A stretch of DNA of 64,000 bases. It comes from Distichodus sexfasciatus (taxonomy: Eukaryota; Chordata; Actinopteri; Characiformes; Distichodontidae). The notes beneath the pieces were generated by a model. That model ran no database searches. It was not told where the DNA came from and was given only the letters and a program-made list of their open reading frames with translations. Where the stretch lies: assembly GCA_032718565.1 (NCBI GenBank), contig JAVGVS010000444.1:47834-111833 (forward strand), read 5' to 3'. Made by a program: the position numbers and the translations under genes. Of this stretch, positions 1 to 10,929 are shown in pieces (within the stretch, counting starts at the first letter, position 1; each line of letters begins with the position of its first letter).

Positions 1-204
1 TAATACAAATAATAATAATAATAATAATAATAACAAAGTAACTAGCAATGCAGAAAATGCCAGTGTGATTGCTCAGGTTTTGTAGCTGTGACGTGAAAAC
101 TCTCAGAGTAGAAAGACTTTGATTAAAATGCATTGAAGTGACTGGGGAAAAGAAGGAGGAATGATAAAATTAAGAAAAAGACGAGTGTGGGTGGAAAGAG
201 ATTG

Positions 205-380
205 AGATTCAAGATTCTTTATTTGTCACATGCAAATTATACAGGTACAACATGCAGTGAAATGTATCATAACATTGGCAACCTATGAGGGTCTTGCGAC
301 GAGGATGAGATACGAACCCACACGTGCAGACAACAATGCATTAGCAGTCCATCGCCTTAACCACTCGGCCACCTCGCTGT
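205..380 (-). repeat. tRNA-Ser(GCU)-derived SINE or tRNA pseudogene
   Basis: Read on the minus strand, positions 378 to 297 form an 82-nt tRNA-Ser-like sequence. It has the A box GGCCGAGTGGTTAAGGC, a CTGCTAA anticodon loop (anticodon GCT), a long variable arm and a T loop reading TTCGTAT. Six of seven acceptor pairs form if one G-T pair is allowed. There is a G-G mismatch in the anticodon stem, and the T loop has T where A is expected. The downstream body (about 205-296) looks like a SINE tail. A decayed tRNA or SINE head is more likely than a working tRNA gene. Confidence 0.6.
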
Positions 381-1078
381 GTGTTCAGTGAGGTGGTCTG
401 AGGTGTTGACTGTTGTGTGAAAACAGACAGAGGGAAGCCTTCCAGTCCCAAATCCCATGTATTCTTAATGGGAGAAAATCAATGTGTTCCTATCGGAAAA
501 ATTAAAGGATGAAAAAGATGAGTGCGGGTCACAGCAGTTACCCTTGAATCACGTCAGATTTGGTGGCTTTGAGAAGAACGGTGGCCATGCAGTAAAGCAT
601 TGGAATTTGAGCTCTGTGTTAGTCTATGGGGGGAAAACTGGCGGAAGAATGGACAGCACCCTACACCGCTATAGACCACACATTTTAGGAACAAAGTTTC
701 GAGCACAAAAACTGTAGGAGGAGTAGCATTCAGAAAAAGTGGGTGGAATAAAAATCAGATAACAATGTGAGTTCCAACACTCTTAAATCAACTCAGTAGT
801 TAATTTATGAATATAACATTTGCATTACACCGGGTACAGGTTAAATATGTGTAATAATGAAACAGCACAATAAGTGTAGTGATAATATAATATAACGATA
901 AATACATCATTAATTTCTAAATTCTGAAATAGTCACATAAGAAAGTGAATTCTGCTCATTTTGAATATTAACCTGTTTGCCAAAGCAATGCCTTTTGCCT
1001 TAATGTTGGAATAAACTAGCGAGACGTCACCCCCCATCTCATGATTTTTTAAAATTAATTACGCAAATATATCTCCAG

Positions 1079-1192
1079 ATAATGGAGTACTGCTCGCCTG
1101 CTGAGGTTAATAGCCAGGAGTCCTGTCTGCCGGCCCACTGGAAAACTACGGTCGAATACAGAGCCACCACCTCAAAAGCCATCAACCAACAG
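1079..1192 (+). CDS. Gene A exon: N-terminal W-K repeat module 1 (38 aa)
   Basis: The exon is flanked by tctccag and gtgata and is 114 nt, phase 0-0. It encodes IMEYCSPAEVN..., then HWKTTVEY and ...KAINQQ. The same pattern (ME, then a small AEVN-type block, then WKP..EY, ending QQ) recurs in the exons at 2575, 17639 and 18004. It therefore belongs to a repeated, individually skippable N-terminal module. ATG at 1082 is the first possible start in the window. Confidence 0.65.
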
Positions 1193-4100
1193 GTGATAAC
1201 ACCTTTCAACTCATTTACAAAATGGGTTCCTTGAACGTGCTGAAGATATATATATATATACTAGGAATGTACCATTATACTGGAATCGGTCAATTATTGC
1301 TTTTTTAAAAGTCATCAGCATCAAACCGATGCTTAGATTTGCCCGATATTTCCAGCCGATATTTGCTGCTGCATTTATTGTACGTGGGAAAGGTAGCACT
1401 TGTGTCAGGCATGTCCACAGTCCGAGGTGGGATTTTATACGACCCGCGCCTTCTGTCTTAAAATGTATGGTGTTATTTTGTGCTGAAAATCTAAATACGT
1501 AGTGGAACGTTCACCAGCAAAATCTTTTGTCTTTACGCTCAGCTCAACTCATGTCAGAGTTATGGTGTTATTTTTGTGCTAAAACGCTGAGCATGCAGAG
1601 GAACTTTGGTGAGGAAAATATCTTAATAAACTCTGCCTTCATCTTTTATCAGTATCGGCATATATAAGCGTGAAAAATATTGGATATCGGTATAGGACAA
1701 TAATTCCCATATCGTGCATCCCTAATATACATATATTTGAACAATTTTTACAGCAAGTCACTATAAAAGTCTGTGTCCTGTGTTGTCTACTGCTAATTTT
1801 TGTGTTTTTCATAAGGTCTTTTTATTGAAACGTATTTTTTTGGAATGTAGTTTACATTTCATTTTCTTCTAGATACACTTAGCTCTCTGCCATGAGAACT
1901 GCTGAATCCCTTGCTGTCTTCAAATGTTGTCTGAAGACACACCTCTTCCAAGGAGTATCTAGGGGACTAATTTATCAGCATTTTTACTGTTTACGTTGTT
2001 TTTCTCTCAAAAAAAAGAAAAGAAACGACCACTAACATGTACGTTTGTCTGTGAACTTTCGTTTTTCTCTAACATTTCTTTAACATTTAACATTTTTGTT
2101 AAATATATAACTTAGTCAGCGGTAAGTTGGTTTAATGACAGTTGTTGCTTTTAAACATAGCTTTACAGATCAAAGAACAGTCATGGACTAAAAAGCACTG
2201 TTGTCAGTCGCTCTGGATAAGATGCTGTAAAAGTAAATGTAAATGTACAACTTTCAGTCTATTTTCCTGTTAGAACTTCAACCAAATGATACTACAAAGC
2301 AAAGAAAAGTGACTTTTTGTAGTGCTGTGGTGAAATGAAGAACGGGTGACGACGGCAATAAGAAGAGCCACGATCCTGAAAGACAGAATGATATCTGCAA
2401 CAAAATGACTTGAAAACAGAAGATTTGCATAATTTATTTTATTAAAAAGTCCTGTTTTGTGAAAATACTGTAAAATGATTACACTTACAACAATTGACTA
2501 CAGTGTAATATACGTTTATGAATCTATATTTATTTATAAATGTACATATGCTAATTTTCTGTGTGTATCCAAAGGCCATGGAGTATCATTCGTCGTGTGA
2601 AGTGAACAGTCAGAACAGCTCGTATCAGCCGGTGCAGTGGAAACCGGCAGTGGACTACAGCGTGACCTGCCCAAAAGCAGCCAGTCAGCAGGTGTTTTAC
2701 ACAAACCCCACACGTTTATTCAAAAATAAAATGAAAATGAATCACATTCAAAACCTCGCATCGACGTGTACTTGGCCATGATGATTATTTAGACTATTTT
2801 TATTCTGTTAATTAACCCAATGTGTGTTATTAAAGAAAAAAAAAAAATCAGACCCTCCAGGATTTTGTGATGTTCCGATCACAGCTATTAACGCAAATTC
2901 AGCCAATCCCCGCGAATTCATTACACCAATTACGGCAACTTTTCCGAAATTTTTGACCAATCATTGTCAACCTGCAAAAACGTTGAGCCTTACGTCAGTG
3001 AACTCACTTCCTTGTTACGTTTAGAAGGAAACGTGTGATAAAAACGTTTACATTTTTATAATTTACATTCAAAAATAACTAAATGATTAATAGTTAATAA
3101 AAATAATTGTGGTTTTGTTTCCTTCACTTCAATTAATTCTTAAAGAATCATGTTTTCCGCAACCTTATTGCAACAAAATGCCTAAAAACACTGCAACTTT
3201 CACTGCAATTTTTTTTTATTTAGAAAAGCTGCCTGAAAATCTGGCATTTTCGGCTGCAACAATCTCAAAAAGGCCTGTGAAATCCTAGAGGAACTGATAT
3301 ATACAGTATGTGCTCTTTAATTAGAAAAACTTCAGCTTTAATAGTTGGGCGTAATTTCAGTAAAAACCGTGTACTGGGAAAACTTGCAACAAACAAAAAC
3401 TAAAAATAGTTAATGAATTATAATTGAGGTAAGTTAATTAATCGTGACATCGATTTGAAGTATCGCCCAACCGTATTCTGAATGTCACATTACAGAATGT
3501 ACAGGAATTATGGCTGGCCGATATTACTTCAAATGAATGTCACGATTGGTTGAACGTTTCACCTCGATTGTAATGAGTTTTGGTTTTGTGTTGGCAGTAG
3601 TAAATCAGTGAAAAGACAACTTTAATTTGAATTATTGAACTAATAAACGTTAAGTTTAAGGTTCAAATTCAAAGTCTAATTTGAAACTTAAACATTAATT
3701 AGTTAAATAATGCAAATTAAAGTTGTCTTTACTATTAATGATTTACTGTTGCCTCACATGTTTTGTGCATGTGCAGAACATATCAAGAAAACGTGTCAGG
3801 AGTGATACTGCCCCCTGCACTTACTGCAGTGCATTCAGTTACAACTATGGCGCGTCGGTGCAAAAACACTGCATATTCAACATATCAATATGTCAACTTA
3901 TCGTTCAAGTCACAGTAGGAATAAATCATAAATGTAAACTGTCAGAACATTATGAAAAATCAAGGTCAACCCTTGGCTTACAAACTAAAATTAGAGCTTG
4001 GAACGTCAAAACGTTAACATGCGCTGTTTATGTATATTGCATTAATCTGCTGTTTTCTTCTCATTCTGTAATGTGCATTTCTATATTCCATTACCACGTA

Positions 4101-7100
4101 TTTATTCATTCATATCTTGTATCTATTTTAAGCTTGCAATTAATTGTAATTAATGTAATTTTTATTGGTTCCCAGCACTAATTAAGGTGCAAACAAATGT
4201 AATAGTTCACTTTTTTGTTTTAATTGATATTCATTTTGCTGTTTTCTCATGTTAAAAACGTGGCTCTTATAGAAGTATCTCCCACGTGCCTCTTGCGAAG
4301 TGGAAGAATATATATCTTTATTCATCAATTTGCAGATAAGTGAGACTAATGTCCCTGCCGAGATGAGCTCCCCCGGCAGCTTCTCGCTGTGCCAGTCCAA
4401 ACCCCCAGCCGAAAATCCCGATCCGGCCTGTGATCCTGCCAGCTCAAAGCCACACAACAAGCAGGTAAAATCTCGTTTTAAAACCTTTCTAAATCGTACA
4501 TGTTCAAGTGGTGGTTAGTTTTTCCACACGCTGATATAAACAGTTGTTAAATTAGCTCCAGTGCTTTCATACCAAATCACAGAAAAGCTTCTGTCTTCAT
4601 TTCCAGTTTCTTTCTGAGTAAAATAACCCACATTTTTTAGACTTGCCATGTCTCAGTTATTTGACACTTGATATTCTATGTGGTGTACCTCAGGGTTCTG
4701 TTCTAGGACCTCTTTTATTCTCATTACCCCTGCTGTATTTACGTCATATTAGCAGCGTGTGTGAAGTAAATTCTAGAGGAAAACGAATGTAAAAAATCCT
4801 TTCTGTGTAATGCATACAAATATCAGGGTCTTTAACGGCTGTTTCGTTGTAATGATCGATTTCATTTGAATTTCTATTAGGGATGCACGATATAGGAATT
4901 ATTGGCCGATGCCGTTACCCGATGTTTTTCATGCTTATATCTGCCGACGTAGATGATTGATGAAGGCAGAGTGGAGCGCGTAAAGACAAGATATTTTGTA
5001 CAGCAGATCCACTGCGCATTCTGATTTTTGACACAAAAATAACACCATAACTCTGACATTTCTAACACAGCACCAAGTCAAGTGAGCGTGAAAGCAGAGT
5101 GGAGCGGGGACAGAGCATTTGTAACATCTTGAGAAAATGTCACTTCGCACCCTATGTAGTGTACCAAGTCAAATAGGGCGCGTTGACCCGCCATGTGCAC
5201 TACCTAGTGTGTAGAGAGCCGTTAAGCTACAACCCCGGCTACTTCCTAAGATGCATACTACCACATAGAAGAGTATGATAAGAGCACCTTACCTACCATA
5301 CTATTAAGTGCAGTAGTACACGGCTCGGGACACAGCCCATGTGTGAGCTCATATTCACTAAGTGAAGCAAACACACAGTTTAGTAGTTAAACATGTTTCA
5401 CGTGTGCAGCAGAGTTGAGCGTAAAGACCAGAGATTCTGCTGGTGAACGTTCCACTGCGTGCTCGGAATTTTGCCATAAAATAACACCATAACACCAAAG
5501 ACGGAAGGCGCGGGCCGTATATAATCCCACCTTGAATTTGGAAATGCCTGACACAAGCACTACCTTTCTCGCGTACAATAAATGCATCATCAAGTATCGG
5601 CTGAAAATATCGGGCAAATCTAAATATCGGTCCGATATTGGTGATTAAAAATGTATTGGCCGGTTCCAATATCATCATGCATCCCTAATTTCTGTATTTA
5701 GTTTTAATATCTTTTCATAATATATACTTTAACCATTCTTTCAACTTTATTTCCTGTTTTGTAGGAGGTGAGTGACAGGCGTGTTCCTTGTTCAGGGTCA
5801 CAAATTTATTCCTCTGAGGACAGTGATGATGACATATGTGCAGCGAGACTGAGGAAGACTACGAGCATAGTAAGGTTTTCAACGTGCATCATTTAGTGTC
5901 TGAGGAGATAATACTCATATCAAGGTCTTAATGATGGTCTACAGGTACCTCTATATTAAAACCATCACATTATAAACTGACCACGTGAAACGTTATTTTA
6001 TAAAGGGTTAATACAGGTCATGGTAGCTTATTTTCCGCGCCGCTCAATGACGTTACCGATGCTGTTATTGATTTTTTTTCCCCTTTCTTCAGTTGGAAGC
6101 GTTATTTTCTGACGATTCAATCAAGCACTTGGGCTCCGCTTCAGACACCGACAAGGCCCTCCTATCCGACACCAGCGACGAAAGCGAACCCGCACCGGTG
6201 GTTAAAAAGTCTCCCAAAACTGTCTCCGCGTCCCTGCGGCCGAAAGCCGGTCGGGGTAAGAACACCCTCAAGTCCAAGTCCAAAGGAACTATATCGGTCA
6301 ATACGTGCCAAAGAAAGTCGGATGGCAAGAGACTGTACAACAAGAAGCATTATTGTTTTTTCTGCTCGAAACCTTTCGGCAAAATGGCAAGGCACCTGGA
6401 GCATGTGCATTCCAAAGAGGAAGATGTGGTCAAAGCCTGCAGTTTCCCAAAGAGGTCGAAGGAGCGACGGCTGCATTTGGACGAGATTCGCCACCGAGGG
6501 AACTACAAGCACAACATCACCGTGTTAAAGTTAGGTAAAGGCGACCTGATACCCTACAAACGTCCACGAGGGGCGGTCAAGCCCAGCGACTTCATGCACT
6601 GCGCGCATTGCCAAGGGCTGTTCACCAAAAAGGTGCTGTGGAGGCACATGAAAGTGTGTAAACAGAGCCCTAAAGATCACGTCCCAAAACCTGGGAAGAA
6701 CCGAGCCTTGTCCCTGTGCGCCGCCGCACAACCCGCACCTCCTAACGTCAGCCCCGAATTATGGACGACGCTGAGCGTCATGGTTCAAGACGAGATCACG
6801 GAAGCCGTCAAGTACGACCACTGCATCATTCAGCTGGCCGATTACTGGCTCAAGAAGAGCGGAAATTCACTCAAGAACCAGGGCTTCATCCGGCAGAAGC
6901 TACGAGAACTGGGCAAGCTGCTGATCAGTGGCAGGAAGGTCACCTCACTGAGGGAAATGGAAGACTTCATCGACCCATACAACTGCATGCAGGCGGTGGA
7001 AGCCGTAAGACATGCCTGCGAATACAACCGGGAAACCAACAGCTACCGAATTCCGTACCTGGCCAAGAAGCTGGCCATCTGGCTGGTGCAGCTCAGCAAA

Positions 7101-9772
7101 CTGGTGAGGACGGAAGTAGTGATCCCCAAAAGCAGCACTTTGAGGCAGAAGCTGTGCGACTTCAAGAAGATACACGAGGAACGATGGAACAGCTTGCTCT
7201 GCACCACCGTGTCGGCGAGCCCCACCGAGGTCAAGTGGAAGAAACCGACCTTGCTGGCCTTTACCGAAGACGTGATGAAGCTCTACGCCTTCCTCAACAA
7301 GACCCGGGACGAGTATATGGCCAAAGTGTCGGCCGAGCCTTCCTCCAAGCACTGGTCTGACCTGGCCAAGGTGGCTTTGACTCAAGTGGTCCTGTTCAAC
7401 CGCAGCCGAGAAGAGGAAGTGTCCAGCATGACCTTGAACACATTTTTGGACAGGGACTCCACCGACCCCCCCATCGACATAGACTGGGCGCTGACCAGGG
7501 TGGAGAAGCAGTTCTGCAGACATTTCTACAAAATCGTCGTCAGGCGCGAAGGAAGCCACCCGGTGCCGGTTCTGCTGACTCTCAAAATGCTGCACGCCCT
7601 GCAGTTTCTTACCGAAAAGCGAGAGTTGTGCGGGGTGCAGAAGGACAACATGTACGTCTTCGCCAGGCCGCTGTCCACCACCCACTACCGGGGTTCCGAC
7701 TCGCTCCGGGTGTTCGCCGTGGCTTGCGAAGCGAAGGATCCATACTCCCTAAAATGCGGGAAACTGAGGAAGCGAGTCGCCACGCTGTCCACGGTGCTGA
7801 ACCTGGGCGATCCCGAAATCAGCCAGCTGGCAAACTTCCTGGGGCACGAGCTGATAGTCCACGAGGAGTACTACCCTCTTCCAGAAAGGGCGCTGCAGCT
7901 GGCCAAGGTTTACAAAGTTCTCACAGCGATGGAGCAAGGAAGGATGATGGAGTTCATGGGCAAGAACTTCTCAGACGTTACTGTTCAACCCGACGGTAGT
8001 TTTACTGTGAATTCTCTTATATCTTTTTGGCTTTCTCGTTTTTCTTTTCTGTGCCGTCATTTTCCAACGGGGCCCAAAATGCCACTTACAGTATATATTG
8101 GAAATTTATGGAGAATTGATCACACCCAACATTCAGAAGCTCTAATCGACAAAATCTTGGCCTTGAGGGTTATGCATACGTGAATCGACTAGTTATCAGG
8201 GCGGTATTTAACGTGCCCATTTTTTTATCCTTGGATCTCATTAGTGCGCTCAGAGGGTCTCGATTTATTAAAAATGCCATGTCAGTGCACATTGCACATT
8301 TAGTCCACGTTGGAATTAGGGATGCACTGATCCGATATTAGCCCAATAACGACTCAAATAGCTGGATCTTGTATCGGTGTCATTGTGCGTTTCACAAAAG
8401 CACAGTTTCTGTGCTACCTCATTTACATTGGGGTCTAAGTATAACTGTTAGTTTAGTCCAGGTTTAAGCCTCGCACATAATTTATTCCAGTAGTTCAGCG
8501 TCAAACGCATATGTACTAGTAGTGGGATGATTGTCCGTGCCGATATTTATCATACCGATAACCGATATTCGGATCATTTGTATATACACAAAAATTACCG
8601 TACCTCAGTTACTGTACTTATTCTGCCAATTACCGGTGCTGTTACTAAATTTTTTGGGGTTGTTTTGCGCTCCCTTGCTTACACTGGTAACTAACTTAAC
8701 CAGGCCAGGTTTGAGCCTAGCATGCCATTTATCCCAGTGGTTCAGTCCCAAAGCCATACGTACTAGAGGCGCACCGATTATCGACGATTAAATTAGTTAC
8801 CTTTTAATAAATTAATTTTTGGGCTCTCATTTGTGCACTACCTCATTTACATAGGGTCTAACATAAAATTAACTGTTGGTTTAGTGTTCTTTTCAGGTTT
8901 GAGCTTTGCACATAATTTATCCCAGTAGTTCATAAGTACTAGGGTTGGGATGATTGTCCGTGCCGATATCTATCATACCAATAAACGATAAAATTATATA
9001 ATAAAATATAATAAAATTCTAATACAATAATATGTATATAAACAAAAATGACTTAAATTACTGTACTTAGTCTGCTGTTTTCCGTCTCCTGCAGAGGAGG
9101 TTGAGCTCAGCGACGACAGAGGACGGAAGAGTTGGGAATGTTCAGCAACCAAAGGTACAAACTCCTGATATAGATACAGCATGTAATACAAAGTAATTTA
9201 CATATTATTTCATGCAAAATTACTAAAACAAATTAGTTGAAATTAATGCTGTTTTGAATCTAGAGTATAGCTTTTGATAAATCTGTGCAATTTTAAATCA
9301 TTTGGAGTTGTGCCCATATATGAAGGAAACACTTCAGTCCGTTAAAATACTTTTTAAATGTCATTTAACCGGTGTTTGTCATTACTTCTTTTTAATGTTT
9401 TTACCATTTTATCCCTTACTTTTAAAGTTGTTTGATGTGTTCCCTTTATTCCGGCTCACGTCTTCTCCCCTTTCCCTTTCCAATCCAGTGTTTTTCCCAG
9501 ATTCTCAGCCGCCCAAAAGAATGGCTCACAAGAAGAGGCAGACGTGGAGCGCGGTGGAGATCGCGGCGGTGGAGCGACACCTGATGGACTTCATCACGTC
9601 TTGCCGCGTGCCGGGCAAAAACGCCTGCGAGAACTGCATCCGGTCCGAAACCGAGGCGCTGAAGAACCGAGACTGGCAGAGCATCAAGTTCTACGTCTAC
9701 AACCGCATCATGGCCCAGAAGAGGGAAGGAGGAGGAGGAGGAGGAGGAGGAGGAGGAGGGCATAAAGTATAA
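1082..9772 (+). CDS. Gene A: domesticated tyrosine-recombinase-like zinc-finger protein (multi-exon)
   Basis: I join seven exons: 1079-1192, 2575-2691, 4336-4464, 5765-5869, 6093-7995, 9095-9154 and 9501-9772, each bounded by AG and GT. Phases are consistent (0,0,0,0,1,1) and the joined frame stays open, giving about 880 residues if ATG 1082 is the start. The order is two Trp-Lys repeat exons, a Pro/Ser exon, an acidic SEDSDDD exon, the recombinase exon, a linker, and a Cys-pair C-terminal exon ending in a Gly run and HKV. The true first exon and promoter may lie left of the window, because gene B starts in a separate exon encoding MEK. All parts match gene B at 17.4-25.3 kb. The role is unknown; a nuclear DNA-binding protein derived from a tyrosine-recombinase transposon (Crypton or DIRS type) is inferred. 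An alternative last exon is proposed near 12.44 kb. Confidence 0.75.
1262..1724. mobile_element. hAT-type MITE of the TAGGGATGCACGAT family, in intron of gene A
   Basis: It begins TAGGAATGTACC and ends GTGCATCCCTA, near-inverted copies of the family terminus seen more clearly at 4878-5687 and 23077-24360. The left flank is a TA repeat, so target duplication cannot be judged. The interior contains the same CCGATA-rich segments as the other copies. It lies in the intron between the first two module exons. Confidence 0.6.
1865..2255 (+). repeat. 3' fragment of a LINE (non-LTR retrotransposon)
   Basis: The segment near 1886-1960 encodes a decayed LRTAESLAVFKCCLKTHLF-like stretch, typical of the C-terminal end of fish non-LTR reverse-transcriptase proteins. 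It is followed by about 250 bases of AT-rich DNA and the tail TCGCTCTGGATAAGATGC with a TAAATGTAAATGTA repeat. No intact frame remains. A similar coding end is present at 28.65-29.05 kb. Confidence 0.55.
2575..2691 (+). CDS. Gene A exon: N-terminal W-K repeat module 2 (39 aa)
   Basis: The exon lies between tccaaag and gtgttt, is 117 nt and phase 0-0. It encodes AMEYHSSCEVNSQNSS, then VQWKPAVDY and a QQ ending. It is a clear paralog of the exon at 1079. The acceptor has a short pyrimidine tract with purines next to the AG, so it is weaker than its neighbours. Confidence 0.65.
2849..3296. mobile_element. MITE with CAG..CCTC.AGGATTT inverted ends
   Basis: The left end is CAGACCCTCCAGGATTTT; the right end reads CAGTTCCTCTAGGATTTC on the other strand. 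The element is about 448 bp and AT-rich with no coding potential. I found no clear target duplication. The CAG termini suggest hAT, which is inference. Confidence 0.5.
3420..3750. repeat. Imperfect palindrome / MITE remnant
   Basis: The block around AGACAACTTTAATTTG at 3617 recurs inverted around 3715-3730 with a centre near 3670, giving arms of about 60 bp. An outer segment with ATCGTGACATCGATTTGAAG near 3445 is mirrored by CTTCAAATG..GTCACGAT near 3528. Open frames across 3723-4181 follow no splice or codon pattern. I regard this as non-coding. Confidence 0.45.
4336..4464 (+). CDS. Gene A exon 3: Pro/Ser-rich linker (43 aa)
   Basis: Bounded by tttgcag and gtaaaa, 129 nt, phase 0-0. It encodes ISETNVPAEMSSPGSFSLCQ, then a SKPPAE..PA-type stretch ending KPHNKQ. 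Gene B has the counterpart at 19311-19427, sharing the AEM.. P.GS and NPAS/DPASS words. The segment is low-complexity and probably disordered. Confidence 0.65.
4878..5687. mobile_element. hAT-type MITE (810 bp) with 8-bp target duplication
   Basis: The termini are TAGGGATGCACGAT and its inverted form ATGCATCCCTA. They are flanked by ATTTCTAT (4870-4877) and ATTTCTGT (5688-5695), 7 of 8 identical. This fits the 8-bp duplication made by hAT transposases. The interior has no transposase frame. Part of it (about 5150-5460) is nearly identical to 48190-48500, so this subfamily spread fairly recently. Confidence 0.75.
5765..5869 (+). CDS. Gene A exon 4: acidic SEDSDDD exon (35 aa)
   Basis: Bounded by ttttgtag and gtaagg, 105 nt, phase 0-0. 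It encodes PCSGSQIYSSEDSDDDIC followed by basic ARLRKT. It is almost identical in protein to the gene B exon at 19672-19779. The Ser/Asp cluster resembles a casein-kinase-2 type acidic patch, but its role is unknown. Confidence 0.75.
6093..7995 (+). CDS. Gene A exon 5: zinc fingers plus tyrosine-recombinase-like core
   Basis: This 1903-nt exon (634 codons, ending phase 1) opens with an acidic Ser-rich region. Next is a finger C-x2-C-x9-H-x4-H (HYCFFCSKPF..HLEHVH, about 6349-6410), then a C-x2-C-x11-H-x3-C finger (HCAHCQGLF..HMKVC, about 6598-6660). The C-terminal third looks like a tyrosine recombinase. Box I is REEEVSSM (Arg 7407-7409), the candidate Lys is in FYKIVVRRE (7530), box II is CGKLRKRVATL (Arg 7767-7769), and LGHE (His 7845) and HEEYYPLPE (Tyr 7869 or 7872) follow. 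The usual His of HxxR is Gly. The match to YR families is motif recognition, not a search. Downstream of the GTAGTT donor the frame stays open to 8183 but no longer matches gene B, supporting the splice site. Confidence 0.8.
8319..9050. mobile_element. Nested MITE fragments in the last-but-one intron of gene A
   Basis: TTAGGGATGCACTGATCCGATATT at 8318 starts a copy of the hAT-MITE family. A segment with ACCTCATTTACATTGGGGTCTAA (about 8416) and AATTTATTCCAGTAGTTCA recurs at about 8670-8780 and again at 8850-8990, together with GTGGGATGATTGTCCGTGCCGAT. This is a partly duplicated cluster of two or three nested copies with no coding content. Confidence 0.5.
9095..9154 (+). CDS. Gene A exon 6: short linker (EEVELSDDRGRKSW)
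   Basis: Bounded by tctcctgcag and gtacaa, 60 nt, entering and leaving at phase 1. The exon 5 donor G joins AG to give Glu. It encodes EEVELSDDRGRKSWECSATK. Gene B has EEVELNDGRGRKSW at 22698-22784 but then continues nine residues longer. Confidence 0.65.
9501..9772 (+). CDS. Gene A exon 7: Cys-pair C-terminal domain with poly-Gly
   Basis: The acceptor is gtttttcccag at 9500. The exon encodes PPKRMAHKKRQTWSAVEIAA, a helical region with RVPGKNACENCIR, then NRDWQSIKFYVYNRIMAQK, and ends in 11 Gly encoded by GGA/GGG before HKV and TAA. The gene B equivalent (25022-25308) is nearly identical up to KR, then differs in the Gly tract. The conserved W..EI.AVERHLM and C-x2-C spacing suggest a small folded domain of unknown function. 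A GTATAA donor overlaps the final codons, so splicing to a further exon is possible. Confidence 0.75.
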
Positions 9773-9784
9773 ACAACACCCAAA

Positions 9785-10421
9785 TACGGAAGCGCGTTAC
9801 ATTCAGTGAAGAAAATAACAATTAAACACTGTATCTCATAATTATGACATACCATCTCGCAGTTAGGAGAAAAGATCTTGTAATTACAAAAAAAGTAATT
9901 GTAATCAGCAGAAAAGATATTACAAGATATTGTATCAGAATTAAGAGAGTTTGTGATGTAATTTTGTAATGAACACAAAAGATCTCACAATTCTGAGACC
10001 TCAAAGTTACAAGATCTTTTCTTCTAATTTTGAAATAAAGATATTTCTAGTAAAAGATGGCGTTATGAGATAAGGATCTCACAATAACGAGATATGAGTC
10101 TCTTAGCTATGAGAAAAGATCTAGCAATTTAGTAATTTCTCGTGAATATGAGAAAATATTTTGTAAATCATGACATCTGCATCATGATCACATAATAACA
10201 TAATTTCTTATGAGAAACGATCTAAATTACGACAGCATAATCTCATAATTACGAGAAAATCTTGTAATTACGACTTTATCATTCCAAGTAAGATCTTGTA
10301 ATTACATGAAAATATCCCAATTACAGCATCAGAATGTTGATTTATATGATACTGTGTGGTAATTACGCGATAAGGCGTCTAATTATTGTTACCCCTTTGG
10401 TGAATGTAATACGCTTCCGTA
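9785..10421. mobile_element. MITE with TACGGAAGCG termini, 12 bp after the gene A stop
   Basis: The ends TACGGAAGCGCGTTACATTC and, inverted, TACGGAAGCGTATTACATTC are flanked by CCCAAA on both sides. The interior is a degenerate array of short palindromic units of the type CTCGTAATTACGAG. The element includes AATAAA at 10034-10039, so it could supply the 3' end of the gene A mRNA. Confidence 0.7.
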
Positions 10422-10929
10422 CCCAAAAGACACGATGCCAAATCCTCCACCTCAAGGGGGCGACGTGGAGAACGAGGAGGAGGAACAAGCGATTCATCCA
10501 GAGCCGACTGACTCGCGAGTTCACCTGCGTTGGGTTTGTCTTAACTCTTCCACGACGAATTAATTTTTCAGTTCCGGCATCTCAGACGCAAACTTTTTTC
10601 CACGAAAAATCTTATTCGATGCCGCCTTAAAGTCTGGCCAAAATAAGCTAGCTGCAACGACTTTCAATGTTATGTTTTTGTCTTTTCCCCCACAGGGATG
10701 GTACAATAATCTTTTCTGGATTTACGCATCACATTTCTGAGATCTGTTGAGTGTAAACTGATTATTATAACAGAAGTGCGATAAACGGTGCCATAAATCA
10801 TGTTTTTGTTATTCATGTTTTTGTTAAGGTGATGTAATCACACGTGTTGATACTCAAATTTAGAACTTGTTATTGAGAAATTCAACCCACAGTCCTCAGC
10901 TCCTCTTGGAACTCTGCCCTGTAAGACGC

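Noticed and set aside
297..378. A functional tRNA-Ser(GCU) gene
   Set aside because: Acceptor and anticodon stems contain mismatches and the T loop is altered; a SINE-like body follows.
484..717. A 77-codon open frame at the left edge that could be an upstream exon of gene A
   Set aside because: No acceptor or donor at useful positions and no similarity to any gene B exon.
3723..4181. A 152-codon plus-strand frame upstream of exon 4336
   Set aside because: AT-rich, starts inside a palindrome, lacks splice signals and familiar motifs, and has no counterpart in gene B.
6945..7685. A 246-codon minus-strand frame opposite the gene A main exon
   Set aside because: It is a shadow of the strongly conserved plus-strand coding exon and is broken in the gene B copy.
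8000..8183. C-terminal extension of the gene A recombinase frame beyond the donor
   Set aside because: It does not match the gene B read-through, while exons on both sides of the intron do match; it is intronic.
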